Shown in pieces: positions 35,801 through 48,291 of a stretch of DNA of 64,000 bases. This DNA is from Mycogone perniciosa (lineage: Eukaryota; Ascomycota; Sordariomycetes; Hypocreales; Hypocreaceae), in contig JAOALB010000027.1 in assembly GCA_025331125.1 (NCBI GenBank), forward strand, positions 1-64,000, in the 5' to 3' direction. The first letter of the stretch is position 1; the number at the start of each line of letters is the position of its first letter. A program made the translations under genes and the position numbers. Under the pieces are notes generated by a model. It did not search any database, was not told the origin of the DNA, and saw only the letters and a list, made by a program, of their open reading frames with translations.

Positions 35801-36073
35801 CCTGTCTACCTGGACGGACCGGGATCTGACCTGATCCAAAGGTTTCTGTTTGGAGCTGGACAGCTTCTCATCCAAGCCCCACCGGTTTCAGGTGCGACGG
35901 TGGTGATGGCTGAGGCGTCTGTTCACAATCCTCGTGCGTGCATGGATATTGCGCATGAGATTCTACAATCCAACTTTCGGAAAGCGCAGGACGCTTTGCC
36001 GCCAATTGTGGAGAATCTGTGTCAGTTGATAAAGCAGCTTGGAAACGCTGCCTGGGCGGTTGGACTGGGCTAA
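32872..36073 (+). CDS. transcription factor with two C2H2 fingers, a Zn2Cys6 cluster and a fungal-specific domain
   Basis: Six exons, 32872-33712, 33774-34538, 34598-34617, 34674-34808, 34862-34986 and 35035-36073, total 2925 nt (974 aa). Residues 89-111 and 117-139 form two classical C2H2 fingers (Y-A-C-x2-C...H-x3-H and F-A-C-x2-C...H-x3-H). A basic K-K-R-R-R patch (~145-149) follows. A Zn2Cys6 cluster at about 163-189 has the C-x2-C-x6-C-x5-C-x2-C-x6-C spacing. The C-terminal two thirds look like the fungal-specific transcription-factor domain, including L-G-L-V-Q-S-L-V-L and L-W-S-G-N-R-R-K-M-E-I-A-E. Exon 3 is only 20 nt but is needed to keep the frame. The first intron could alternatively end at the CAG near 33797 with an earlier donor. 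Target genes are unknown; the neighbouring transporter and hydrolase genes are candidates by position only. Confidence 0.88.
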
Positions 36074-36863
36074 GGGATTCCTTGGAGGGATATTGTGTTT
36101 CATACGGAGAGGGAGTCTGGCATTTAATAAGAGTTGGTTTTCGACCCTGTGAAGGAGTATTATGATGATACCTAGAATGAAATGGGAATGGTCAAGGGAA
36201 TCCATGGACGGTTTCTCGACAGTGGACACAGGTTATGTTATCCAGGATGGTCTCTGTAAGCAACCCCATTTTTCTAAGGTGCTTACGTACGAAGTACGGC
36301 GATTTACTCCGTACATTTATCACGATTCCATGTTCACAAAAGTCGATTATTGCTCAAACGGAGCCACGTGAAGAGCCAGACCAGGGTGAATGGACTGGGC
36401 TGAAGCAGATGGATAATTAGGACAACGCATACGGAGGATTAGTACGAAGTAGTATTACGGAGTACAGAGTACTATTAAAAGACATCATCAGCCCCTCGCA
36501 CCAATTATTAATAGTGAGCTGGAATGATATGATAGCAGTGTGTACTTCGTACTCAAGAACCTACGCGGGGCCTTTCAGGACCCAAAGTATGATCGGCGCC
36601 AAAGTCTCTGTTACAGTTGCACATCCTTTAAATACTCCGTACATATATCTACGAAGCACTAAAAAGTGATGAGCGTATTCGTCTTGAAACAAACATACAT
36701 GGGACCATTTGATATCTCTCACTAGCAGCTGCACCTTACCTCCTCCGCTTCTGCGCCCCCTTTATCCCTCTTCTTTTTCTTCCATGTAAACTCGCCGGCT
36801 GCTGCGGAACATTATACGAGAACCTCCTCTCCTCTTCCTCCAGCTGGCATCATTCGGCCAGCC
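36074..36863. other. intergenic, rich in TAC-NNN-GTA elements
   Basis: Six elements occur within about 350 nt (36288-36296, 36305-36313, 36443-36451, 36456-36464, 36543-36551 and 36633-36641), the densest cluster in the window. The 3' untranslated region of the transcription-factor gene and the promoter of the hydrolase gene must lie here. A pyrimidine-rich leader precedes 36864. Confidence 0.6.
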
Positions 36864-38207
36864 ATGGACGCCGTAACCAGCCTATTCCGCTGGACGGTTC
36901 CGCAGACCACTATTGTCGTGACGACAACGGCCATTGCGACGGCAACACTTCTCCTGTTCGCCAAATCTGCGCTGTGGCCACGATGGGCACAGGTGTTGCC
37001 CAGTCCGCTCAGGACGGCGATTCCGCGCATGTCTAAGCAGGAGTTGGCCACGCTGGTCTATCAGCCTGATGCGTTGCCTGGTGCGAGAGACGTGGACACG
37101 CCGGTGAGTTATATCTCGTCCTTCGTTTCCGAATGAGAGCTGGTGGGAGATGAGATGGCATACAGAGACAAGGCGAGAGATGTGCTAATCATATCCAAAC
37201 ATTAGTATGGATCCGTCCGTGTATATGAGTTTGGCCCTGAAGACGGCGAAAAGGTGCTTCTCGTTCATGGTATCAGCACGCCCTGTATCACCCTCGCTCG
37301 CCTCGCTCACGGCTTAGCCGATCGCGGCTGTCGTGTAATGCTCTTTGTAACCCCCCCCCCTTTTTTTTATCCCCTCTCATCTATGTTATATGTCCCCAAG
37401 CTAAACAGTGTCCCCTTGTGTTCACAATGGTAGGATCTCTTCGGCCGTGGCTTCTCAGATGGCGTGGGCGATCTCCCCCATGATGCTCGCCTCTACACCA
37501 CACAGATCCTCATCGCCATGACCTCCAGCCCACTCCCCTGGACAGGCTCCAACGCTATCCGTCTCATCGGCTACTCCCTAGGTGGCGGCATCGCCATTCA
37601 CTTCGCCGGTGCGTTCCCGCATCTCATCTCCTCGCTTGTGCTGCTCGCCCCCGCAGGCATCATCCGTGCTGAGAACTTTGGCGCCGTGTCACGTTTCGTC
37701 TTCAAGTCGGGATTCGTGCCGGCGCGTGTCCTTGCGTACTTGACCAGGCTTCGTCTTCAGCAACCCATCGCTTCGGCTCGCAAACCAAAGGCCATTTCAC
37801 CTACTGCCAAGCCCGTTGAGGTTGCCGTCGCAGAGGCTGCGGACTCAACAAAGAGTGAGCATCTCCTGCCCCTGGAGGAGCGTGTATTGATGTACGTCCG
37901 CTGGATGGTCCTTCACCACGCGGGCTTTATTCCGGCTTTCATGTCTTCCATTCGGTACGCACCTCTCATGGACCAGCACGATAGCTGGAGACTCTTGGCT
38001 AAGAGAAAGCCCGGCACGACTGTGTTTCTCCTCGCTGAGACAGACGAGATCATTGATGTGGCGAACTATGAGCAGGACGGTCTACCTCTGGTCGGTGGAA
38101 AGGAGCATGTCATCTGGAAGGTGCTTCCTGGCTCTCATGATTTTGTTATGACGCACTCAGATGTGATTCTCAAAGAGCTAGATGAGTTGTGGGGGATGAA
38201 GTTGTGA
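36864..38207 (+). CDS. alpha/beta hydrolase with N-terminal membrane anchor
   Basis: Three exons, 36864-37103, 37206-37346 and 37434-38207, give 384 aa. The N-terminus has one hydrophobic stretch (about residues 15-33) that should act as signal anchor. The hydrolase fold follows: L-L-V-H-G-I-S near residue 99 (oxyanion-hole region), D-L-F-G-R-G-F-S-D at the exon 2/3 junction, and the nucleophile elbow G-Y-S-L-G-G-G. A late Asp (E-T-D-E-I-I-D) and His (P-G-S-H-D-F-V) complete the triad. The second intron begins with a C/T homopolymer tract. This is a complete, probably active enzyme; the substrate (ester, epoxide or lipid) cannot be told. It converges with the ABC transporter gene (218 nt between stops). 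Confidence 0.9.
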
Positions 38208-38425
38208 CTTGCTTAGATGAGAAACATAGACACATATGAGATATTAGAATAATCATGAATTAAATCGAGGAGTGGTTTTATGTCTAACGTCAGGTGAGCT
38301 GTGAGTACTAGGTACAATTATTATTTGAACATGATATGCGTGGGATGAGAAAGAAATGAGTCGCGTGAACCAGTCCCAAATGCTGAGATGCGAATAAGAA
38401 GTTGTTCTACCCTTTCCACCACACA

Positions 38426-41400
38426 TTATCGGTCCAAAGCTTGACTCTGGCACTGTTTGGCAATAGTTAGCAAAAATGTCCACGGAATAGAAATGATATA
38501 TAAAACGCTTACCATTTGCCAGTATACTCCATGCTTCTTCAACAATTCCACATGGTTCCCCTGCTCCAACAGCTTTCCCCCTTCTCCCAACACGAAAATA
38601 ACATCGGCGTTCTGTACCGTCGCCAATCTATGTGCCACCACAACCATGGTCCGGCCCTTACCCGCCCTTTCAAACGCCGCCTGCACGAGCTTCTCGCTCT
38701 CGGAATCGAGTGAGCTGGTAGCTTCGTCAAGGAGCAAGATGTCCGGATTGCGGATAAGTGCACGGGCAATGGCCACGCGCTGCTTCTGTCCGCCTGATAA
38801 TGAGACTCCCCTTGAGCCGATGTCAGTGTTGTAGCCCTCGGGAAGGGATGCGATGAAGTCGTGGATGGAAGCGTCGCGACAGGCTTGATGGATTTGTTCG
38901 TCTGTGACGGTTGACTCATCTACACCGAGGATAATGTTCTCTCTAAGAGTGCCTACAACTGTCAGTTGATATGTTCATCAAACAATAGGATGGTGACACA
39001 ACTTGCCTTGGAACAGAGTAGGCTCCTGTGCCACAAGTGAGAGATGCTTGCGATAGTCGTGAACGTTGACATCAGTAATATCCCTTCCGTTGCACAAGAT
39101 GCGCCCTTTGTCGATCTCGTAGAACCTTGCCATCAAATTAACATCAAAAATAGATCAAACAAGGGAGTGGACGTACCGTTCCATGAGAGATATAATACTC
39201 GTCTTTCCACATCCAGATCCCCCCACCAATGCTGCGAATTGCCCCTTTTCGATGGTGAGGTTCAGGCCACGGAAAACTGGTACATCGCGCGTGGGATACC
39301 TGAAGTACAAATCCTGGAGTTCAATCTTCATACCACCTTGGGCATCCGGGATCGTTCCCGCATTTGAGTTCATGTCCTTGAGTCTTGATTCTCTGAGATT
39401 CAGAATGCGATTCGCCGCAGCGGTAACTTGTGCGGCGTTGGGTCCAAAACCCAAGCTCTGACCAGCAGCCTCTCCCGCGTTCATTATGGCCATGAAACAG
39501 ACGAAGAAGTTCTCGATCTTGTACTCCCCGCTTGCCAAGAGGCGACCGCCGTAGTAGAAGATGAGTGCTTGACAAGCCATAGTTAGACTGTCTGAGAAGG
39601 CAAGGAGGATGGTAGTCCACCGAGCCCTTCTGAACGCTGTCAGAACATGACCTCCGCATAATCTCTCGAACCGATCACATATAGGTCCTTCGAGGGTCAA
39701 TGACGTAACGGTTCTGAATGCGCCGATCGACTCAGACGCAAACTTGGAGCTTTCTGCAAAGACTGCGTTGTTCATCTTTTCGAATTCCAGTTCGTACCTA
39801 AGGCGCCAATAGGAAGAGATAAGGAGAATGGGCAGGACAACACAACAGGAAACAATCGCTAATTTCCACCCGAATGAGAAGGCAATTGTAATGGATCCAA
39901 CGAGGTTGAATACAGCGATGTAGACCATGGCCATGTTGACACCCATAAGCTCTTCCAGTTGCTGAGGGTCTCCTGCAACACGAGACGTCATTGTGCCTTG
40001 CGAGTGGTCCTCGTCGTCGAAAAATGAGATCTTTTGGTAAAGTATGGCCTCGAAGTATTGCTGTTGGTATTTTGCGCGAATAATCGCCGCCACGCGAGTA
40101 GAGCAGAGGAATGTGCCAAAGTAGGCGATACCAACTCCTATAGCCAGAATCACCCACATAAGAGACCAAAATCTGCTCTGTCGCAAGAGCTCTTCCCCCT
40201 GAAACTGGAAGACGACGATAACCTTCGCAAAGAGCCATGCCTGTAATGGAATTGCAGCTCCAGCGCCGGCAGCGAAAATCACAGTTATGAACATCAAGTA
40301 CCAATGGCTCTTGGTCTCGTAGAATAGTCTCCCGAAACTGGCAAAGAGGTTTCGCTGCTTTTCCACAGTCTCCTCGGTTGCACATTCAGTTTCAGACTTT
40401 GCGCGACTCTTCTCGCGTGTGAGTAATCCCGAATCGTCTCCCTTTTCGCTAGTCTCGTCGGCTTCAGTTGGTTCTCCAAGGGAAAGTGCTTGAGCCTTGA
40501 CAAGACCGGAGTAGATACCACTGTCTATTGCGATGAGGCTTTCATGGGTCCCTGATTCAACGACTTTCCCCTTTTTGAGGACGACGATTCGATCGGCCTT
40601 CTTAATCGTAGAGAGTCGGTGGGCAATGGTGATCGTTGTTCGGTTCTTAGCAACACGGTCCAAAGCAGCTTGGACAATACGCTCTCCTCGAACGTCGATT
40701 GCGCTGGTTGCCTCATCGAGAATAAGTATCTTGGGCTTCCGGACAATGGAACGAGCAATGGCAATACGCTGACGCTGACCACCAGAGAGTTTCGCGCCGC
40801 TGTCACCCACCATGGTATCGTAGCCCTGTAGTAATGGTCAGTCAAATTATTCCAACAAGCCCCCATGTTGAACCTACGTTGGGAAGCTTTTCAATAAACT
40901 CGTCCGCGAATGCCTCTTTGCACGCTTCTTCGACCAACTCTCTCTTCTTTTCTTCTGGCTCGTTCTCCCACGGTGTACCAATAAGTCCATTTGCCACGTT
41001 GGCGTAGATTGTGTCGTTGAAGAGGAAGGGTTCCTGCTGAACAAGCCCGATCTGGGATCTCCACCACTTGATGTTAACTTCATCCAGAGAATGGCCACAA
41101 GTGGTAACGGTACCACTGAGCTTCACGACTGGACCAGTCTCTTCGGGCTCGCGATCTGCCGTCGCAAGTTCTTCCTCCTCGCCCGACTTATTCTTGTTTT
41201 CTTTCTTCTGCTCGACGGCCTTTTCGATTACATACTGCTCTTTGAGTGAATACCATCGTTGGATGAGTCCCACGATGGTGCTCTTGCCAGACCCTGATGG
41301 TCCAACTATGGCTGTGATTTTGCCGGCCTCGATCCGCAGGTCCAATTCATCTAGAATTTTGACGTGCGGGCGACTGGGGTAAGCGAACATGACCTTGTCC

Positions 41401-42909
41401 AAAACAATATCCTCGGTAGCTGATACTTCGGGATCGGTGAGATGACCTGTGTCTGGTTGAGGTGCGTCGATGACGGTGAAGAACTGACACGCAGCCACGG
41501 TTGCTTTGCCGACTGCTAGAAGAGGGGTGGATACGCGTTCTAGAGAGAAAACAACCATCATTACAGAGAGTAAAACGCTGGATTTTTTTAGAATTCTTGT
41601 GTTTGCCAAAGGACATGCTAAACTCACGTCACAACCGTGCCTATATTGTCAAGGTTCCGATCAACAATTAATTTCGTTCCATACCAAAATGCTAATCCAA
41701 ACGCGGAGAAAACAGCGAAGAACTAAAAGTTGTCAGTAGCCTTTGGGAAATCCATTTAGGGGGTACGAACAATCAGTCCAAATTGGAACGAAACCACAGG
41801 AGAAATGAACTGAGCATGCTTCTTGGCTTCTTCAACAAAGACCGCATATTTCTTCGCAATACGACTCTCTGCGCCACAGGCTGCAATCATTCGAATGCTG
41901 GCCAGGGTCTCGCTGGCAATGGAGGATGATTTCGATTCAGCCTAGTCGAAACGTTAGTTGACTCAAGCATACCAATATTTGTAGCTCTGGAACCGCCTAC
42001 TATTGTCTGTCGGCCCTGGGCCTTGATGACCAGGGGCAACAGGCAAGCGATAGAAATGATAATGAATAGAATTGCCGAGGACGTTACGAGAGTAAGAGCC
42101 CAGCTTTTCGTGAAAGCAATGATAATGGCAGCAACTACGGTTGCAGTGTACTCGACGAAGACACCAAGCTTCTCTGAGATACCGAGCTGAAGCACATTGC
42201 TGGTGGCTGTTATTGTTGTAGTTGCGTAGCCCGGAGGCATCGAGTCCAAGACGTGAATACTCTGGCCGAACAGTGACCTCAAGTAGTGTACTCGTATCGC
42301 TGATGACAGCCTTATTCCGATCATACGGAAGGCAAACTAGAGACTCTTAGTACCAAAGCCTCTATACTTGCGATGGATGAGCCTTTCATACCTTGTTGAG
42401 GTAGTTCAGCACAAGTCGGCTGATAAAAAGGGCAAACATGTACAGGCTAGTAGAGTTTAGTATGGATATCGGTCAGATGCTGTTGCTGATACTGACGCAA
42501 GTTGGTCGATCTTCTTTCGAAAGGCATCTTGTCCTTGATCCATACTGAAGAAATCGCTGGTATTACCCACGAATTGTCCTAATGGGCTTTGTAAGTCACT
42601 TTTAACGGACTGTGAAAACAGAGAGAAAACCCACCAATCACCACGTTCAGTAACGGCAAAGTGACGCCAGCGCCGATGGATGCTAAGAAGCCCACGGCGT
42701 AGGCTACAAAATCCCATTTCGTTGCATAGTTGAATACCCTCTGTGGTGCCATGATTAGATTCGGAAGAAATATACTCATCCCGGGGGCAACGAACCAAAT
42801 AATCCCCGAAAGAAGCTGTTCTCTCCGGCTTGGTTTTCCTTTCCAGGGTTGGTTCAGCCTGTTGCTCACTTCCCGAAGGAAGGGCCTCCGTCTCCTCTTT
42901 GCCGCTCAT
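38426..42909 (-). CDS. full-length ABCB (MDR-type) ABC transporter
   Basis: Twelve exons are inferred: 42909-42796, 42740-42635, 42578-42497, 42446-42392, 42336-42001, 41941-41771, 41722-41628, 41577-40878, 40825-39177, 39125-39007, 38952-38513 and 38452-38426, total 3894 nt (1297 aa). The order is TMD-NBD-TMD-NBD, as in P-glycoprotein. NBD1 has G-P-S-G-S-G-K-S, L-S-G-G-Q-R-Q-R and I-L-I-L-D-E-A-T-S; NBD2 has G-G-S-G-C-G-K-T, L-S-G-G-Q-K-Q-R, I-L-L-L-D-E-A-T-S and A-H-R-L. All ATPase motifs are intact. NBD1 carries a ~40-residue Lys/Glu-rich insertion after Walker A. The intron between 39007 and 38952 starts with GC (GCAAGT). The last exon has only nine codons. Such proteins export hydrophobic compounds or, for some, peptides such as a-factor; the substrate here is unknown. 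Confidence 0.93.
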
Positions 42910-44295
42910 GTTGAAATGGCAAAAACTTTTGATAGAAGCAAAGAACCAACTACATGCAGAAAGACAGATTCACGGCGAGTGTGTATTATACCATCTTCCA
43001 CGGGTGGGTACAGAGGTTGGGCCGTATCATGAGCTGCCGCGATCACCTGCAATATCCACGCCAATGACTAGTAGGGCCGTTAATAACACGGATCTGTAAC
43101 CGACAAACACGGGGTCCGCCTCAAACCCGATGAACACGTTGCGGCTCGGTACAGAGTACGGAGTAGACCATTCAAGATGGCGCCCACGAAAGAGTACTAG
43201 AAATGTATAGAGTAGGTATGTTTTATAAGGGGGACTTCTGAACTAACGGTCTGAAAGGCTAGAGAAGGTTTAAAGACGTGAAACGTGCAGTCCATGACAT
43301 ATTACTCGTAGTCTTGTGTTTAAGCGTAGGCAAGGGTGCGATATGTTACCTCCCTCAGCCTCAGCTAGCCCACATGCTTGGCATGTGTAAGTTATCGGTG
43401 CGAGGAGTGCGGTGCTGCTTCCAGTGTCGTCTTACAAGGCCGTAATTTGGCTGTCTTCATTGTCTGTGGATGAGTCATTTCGCCGGTGCCAAATAGAGGG
43501 AGAGAAAGTAATCAATATATGCAGCTGCTTCGCAAGGTATTATCGTCAAGCAACCCGGAGATGATGTCGGGCCAGTAATAGAACCCGAGAAGCCGTTAGT
43601 GCTCTGGGCTGAAAGACGCCTTCGGTACGGAGTACGAGTACTTCGTACATCAATGAACATCAGGCAACAACTGTGAAGTACAGTGTGTTTGATATTTCCC
43701 AGAATACATATAAAAATGTAACGATTGCTAGTTGGTAAGGGGATATAGTTAGTGGTCAACCCGTTCCATTTTAGTCGCTGAAGCAGTCAGGTTATCGGCA
43801 TTGATGAAGTGCACTGGAGCTGTTTGGCTCACCACCTTTGGCATTTGCTGGGAAATCCTTGGAGGGCGAAATTGAAATTTGATTGTATTGTTGTTGACTA
43901 CGAAGTACGAAAAAGTAGTGTTCTTACGAACCTTCATCGGGTGGTCGGGTCATCAAACAGCATGGTGAACATACTGCGTACTGAGTACAGTCAACGATAT
44001 TCTATGCTCAGGCCCTGTAAGACCGAACCAATTCTCCCCTAGGAAGCTAAACTAGATACATATCCAACTTGTATTTCTATTCTCACAGCATTGAGTTGGT
44101 ATTGCTGCGTACTTCGTCAACACCTACAAAGATCAACTGAAGTCATCTCACAATTCCAGGGTGGTCCGGTTGCGGCTGGCTTATCGATAACAAACTAGCT
44201 TTGGCGGGGCATGCGTCGCGCTACCCACCTAAGCAATCGCTTTAGATGACTCCAACCACAATCCCAAAGCCCATTTTTTCCCCTCTACCCCTCGG
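42910..44295. other. 1.4-kb bidirectional promoter region
   Basis: Between the divergent ABC transporter and HisRS genes. TAC-NNN-GTA elements at 43157-43165, 43626-43634, 43639-43647 and 43899-43907. No gene is supported. Confidence 0.5.
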
Positions 44296-46154
44296 ATGAA
44301 GACAGTTTTGTCCAGCTTCAGGTCCCTTCGACCATCTCGGCCTCTGTCGCAATTGCACTGCCTTGGATCTACGGTTTCTCGCCCTCTTGCCGTCTCCTTT
44401 TACCACCTCCAGGCCTCAACCGTCGAGATGGCGCCCAAGACAAAATTCGAGTTGAAAACGCCCAAGGGCACAAAAGACTGTATGCGATGACTCCTCTTGA
44501 ACCCCGCCATCCTGAACTGCAAGCTCACTCACCCCACGGGAATGGCAAGGACATGGTCATTCGTGACAAGATCTTTAGCACCATTACCGAAGTCTTCAAG
44601 CGCCACGGTGGAGTCACCATCGACACTCCTGTCTTCGAGCTGAAGGAGATTCTGTCCGGCAAGTATGGTGAAGACAGCAAACTCATCTACGACCTGGCCG
44701 ACCAGGGTGGCGAGATCTGCTCGCTCCGATACGACTTGACCGTTCCCTTCGCTCGCTTCCTGGCCATGAACAAGGACATTCAGAACATTAAGCGCTACCA
44801 CATCGCCAAGGTCTACCGCCGAGACCAGCCCGCCATGACCAAGGGCCGGATGCGAGAGTTCTACCAGTGCGACTTCGACATCGCTGGTACCTACGATGCC
44901 ATGCTTCCCGACGCCGAAGTCATCCGTATCGTTTGCGAAGTCTTCGAGGGGCTTGGATGGAACGGCGCGTACACGATCAAGCTCAACCACCGAAAGATTC
45001 TCGACGGCATATTCCAGGTGTGCGGTGTCCCCGAGGAAAAGATCAGAACCATCTCTTCTGCAGTCGACAAGCTGGACAAACTGCCTTGGGCAGATGTTCG
45101 GAAAGAAATGACAGAAGAGAAGGGCTTGGCCGAAGATGTCGCAGACCGCATCGGAGAATGGGTGGTACTGAGAGGGAAACACGACCTGCTCGAGAAGCTT
45201 CGCAATGACGAGAAGCTCTCGGCTAACGAGTCCATGAAGCAGGGTATTGAAGATATCGGTTTGCTGTTTGAGTATCTTGAGGCGTTTGGTGCGCTTGACA
45301 GGGTTTCATTCGATCTGGGACTGGCCCGTGGCTTGGATTACTACACCGGTCTAATCTACGAAGTTGTCACCGAGGGTTCCGCCCCGGAAGCAACTCCTGG
45401 CTCCGAGGGCGCCGCAAAGGCCCCCAAGAAGAAATCCAAGGGCAAGGAAGATGACGACCGTTCTGATGACCCTACTGTTGGTGTTGGAAGTGTAGCTGCT
45501 GGTGGCCGCTATGACAACCTTGTGGGAATGTTCTCGGGCAAAGGCCAGATCCCATGTGTCGGCATCTCATTCGGTGTCGACCGTATCTTTTCTATTACTA
45601 AGGCTCGAATGGCTGCTGACAAGACTGCTGAGCAAGTGCGCGGTAATGATGTTGACGTTTATGTCATGGCTTTTGGAAAGGGTTTTATTAAGGAACGCCT
45701 GGACGTCTGCTCAAAGCTGTGGGAAGCAGGCATCAAGGTGGGTTATCCTGTTTTCACTCGGCCCTTCTAGGTCAATACTAACTCTTCGAATCTATAGGCG
45801 GAATTCCTGTACAAGACGAAGCCCAAGATGCAGGCTCAGTTCAAGGCTGCCGAAGCCAACGGCGTACCGTTTGCCATCTTCATTGGTGAGGACGAGCTGG
45901 CTCAAGGCAAGGTCAAGGTCAAGGAGATGGGTCTTAAAGACGGACATCCCGAAAAGGAGGGAATTCTGGTTAGCCTGGAGGACATGGCCAGAGAACTGAA
46001 GACCCGTATCCAACGTAAGAAGGAGCTGGAGAGTATAACGAGACGGGCTGAGGGTCTGAAGGTGGTGGATGGCATCAAGAGCGATGAGGCTGCTGCGAAG
46101 ACAGAGGAGACCCCTGTTGCTGCTGATGCTGCGGCGAATCCCACGGCGCCATAG
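44296..46154 (+). CDS. HTS1: histidyl-tRNA synthetase, mitochondrial and cytosolic
   Basis: Three exons, 44296-44479, 44524-45737 and 45798-46154, give 584 aa. The enzyme charges tRNA-His with histidine. Class II synthetase signatures are clear: motif 2 in R-M-R-E-F-Y-Q-C-D-F-D, the histidine-binding A-R-G-L-D-Y-Y-T-G motif, and motif 3 in G-I-S-F-G-V-D-R. The C-terminal anticodon-binding domain spans exons 2 and 3 and ends in a Glu/Ala tail. The first 44 residues are rich in Ser/Arg/Leu without acidic residues until the last position, like a mitochondrial presequence. Met45 (M-A-P-K-T-K) would start the cytosolic form. A Lys-rich loop (~355-385) interrupts the catalytic domain, a usual feature of fungal HisRS. 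The first intron is 44 nt, at the lower limit for this group, and its acceptor (CAAG) is the only one that keeps the frame. Confidence 0.95.
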
Positions 46155-48291
46155 TGGATTAGATTGGTTGAATCTACTACTTGTTGAAGCCGATCCAGAC
46201 ATTTGGGCCCTTTTTGAGGATCGCACACCTAGGTGAACCCGCCTATCAGACAATGACTGGCAAGCCAAAGAGTACTATTGGGAACAAAAAAAGAAAACTA
46301 AAGAAAAAAGAAGAAGAAAACATAGCACACAGCCACGGCTCGAACTCCTCTCTGGAGGGAGGATGATCCACTTGCCAAAAAGCGAAGCGGGCGACTCGAA
46401 TCGGAAATATTGTGTAACCAATTCGGTCGACGCGCGTTCTACGCCTATAAGCGATTTAACACGCTCAGATCTGAGCTACTTCGCTGAGGGGAGCTGTTAT
46501 TATTCCAGCTTATATGGGGTGCTGTGCTGGTTGTGCTAGATGCATGTGAATGGCTCCCCGATTCAGGAATGCATGACACGCGGGATTGTGAGAACTGACA
46601 ACTCATTACATACAAAAACCAGACAGTGACGAATCACACATACAAGTTGCACACACGGCAGTCTTGACTCCTTATACTAAATCATCCGTACATGTATATG
46701 CTCCATATCAAGTGGAGGTTTTCTCGCAATCACGGAGACGAGACAAACATTAGCCCTGGTGTTGGCTCTGGAACTAACACCATCTTGGTCGTTTGTCATG
46801 TTGGCCAGCCGCAAAATGTTACAGATGAAGATGATGGCTTCGTGTGGCTTTCTGGTTCGGGCAAATACGAAATGACAGATACACACGATTGGGCCTTTTC
46901 TTCTTTGCTTTTTTCACATCTTCCTTATTGTTGGTCCCTGAACTACGGAGTACGCTGAGTCAGTTTGACGACTGGGCCAAACCTACCTATCATGGACGCA
47001 GAACTGAGAACGAGAGCCAAGAGGCATTATGATGTATCGCTTTTTTTCTGTTCATTTTTTCTTCTTTGAAGAGGAACGTGTTTCCGAGTTGCTTGGATAG
47101 GTACGAGTAGCTGTACGAGTAGTACTCGTACTCCGTAATAGCCATACAACCCTTAAACCCGACAGCTCTCTCAACCCGCAAAGCAAAAGGGGAGACAAAC
47201 GGACGATGCGAATGCTACATACCACGGAGCAGTCGCGCATCCATCCAACTCGCTGACATTGTACGTACCGAGGAGCTAACCCGTCCGTCTCCCACGGCTA
47301 CGAGTAGTATCTGTAGTAGTAATACTACTACTATTATAACTCCGCCCATGCTTCGATCCGAGAGGGGAACGCGTTAAATGATGGTGTCTTAATATCCTTG
47401 AGCGGGGAAACCGGAAGATGAAGGAAAGTTTTTGCGCGAGGCATGTTTTGAATCAAACAGCCTCGTGGCATGGCATTGTGTCACTCTATGTGTTCACTTT
47501 TAAGAACCACCCTTGATCGTGATGATTACTGGGGGTGTACAATTCAAGGGGATAAGGCCAAGATTCCCGCCCATGTTGAAAGGTTATTCTTGTGCGGGAT
47601 GGCAATAATACGGAGTAGGCAGTCGTCAAATACAGAGACAGGCACGGACAGCGAGGTTACATTATTAGAGCGAAAAGGGGCGAGTTCCGGGAGGAGGTCG
47701 GCCACCGGCTCAAGAATAGAGGGAGAAGAGGGTGACCCGTTTCACTCCACGGCTCGTGCGCTGCAGGGTTGGTTGGGCCTTTGGGAATGGCTGCGGACGC
47801 GAAGACTCATGAGACGGCAGAAAGATGCAGAGAGGGCTGAGGGCTTTGATCATTTGGGAATGGACCTCGAGCAGCAGAGTAGCACTTCGGCAGAGCGTGC
47901 AGAGAGAGGCTAGAGCGAATAGAGGCTGGGACTGTTGTATTGCATGACATCTGGGCGTTTCCTTGCTTCGTGATTGGAGCGACTGGGAGACGACGCGGAC
48001 GCGGGCTGGCCATCAGACCCGGCCCGCTTGCTCGACTAGGTAATACTAGGTATTATACCATTCATTGAGCATCAAGAGCTTCTCTAGTGGTATTGTGTGA
48101 TGGAAACTAGCTGTGTACGAAGTACGGAGTGAAGAGTTAGCTATCTGTAGGTACTCTGTAGTGACGAAAGAGTTATCCAGAGCAACGAGAGCCATCTGCG
48201 GCAATGAGCATTATCTATTGTAATATGATGATATGCCGTACCCCATATATTTGTGCGCCCTGTTTCATTGTGTCTGAATCCCGATTCTTGA

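Noticed and set aside
46330..46480. Possible tRNA near CGAACTCC and CTCGAATCGG
   Set aside because: T-arm-like words are present, but no acceptor stem or anticodon arm could be folded around them.
47470..47913. 147-codon plus-strand frame
   Set aside because: Has a real ATG and a charged C-terminal half, but no domain or splice signals and lies in a repeat-bearing gap. Kept as unsupported.
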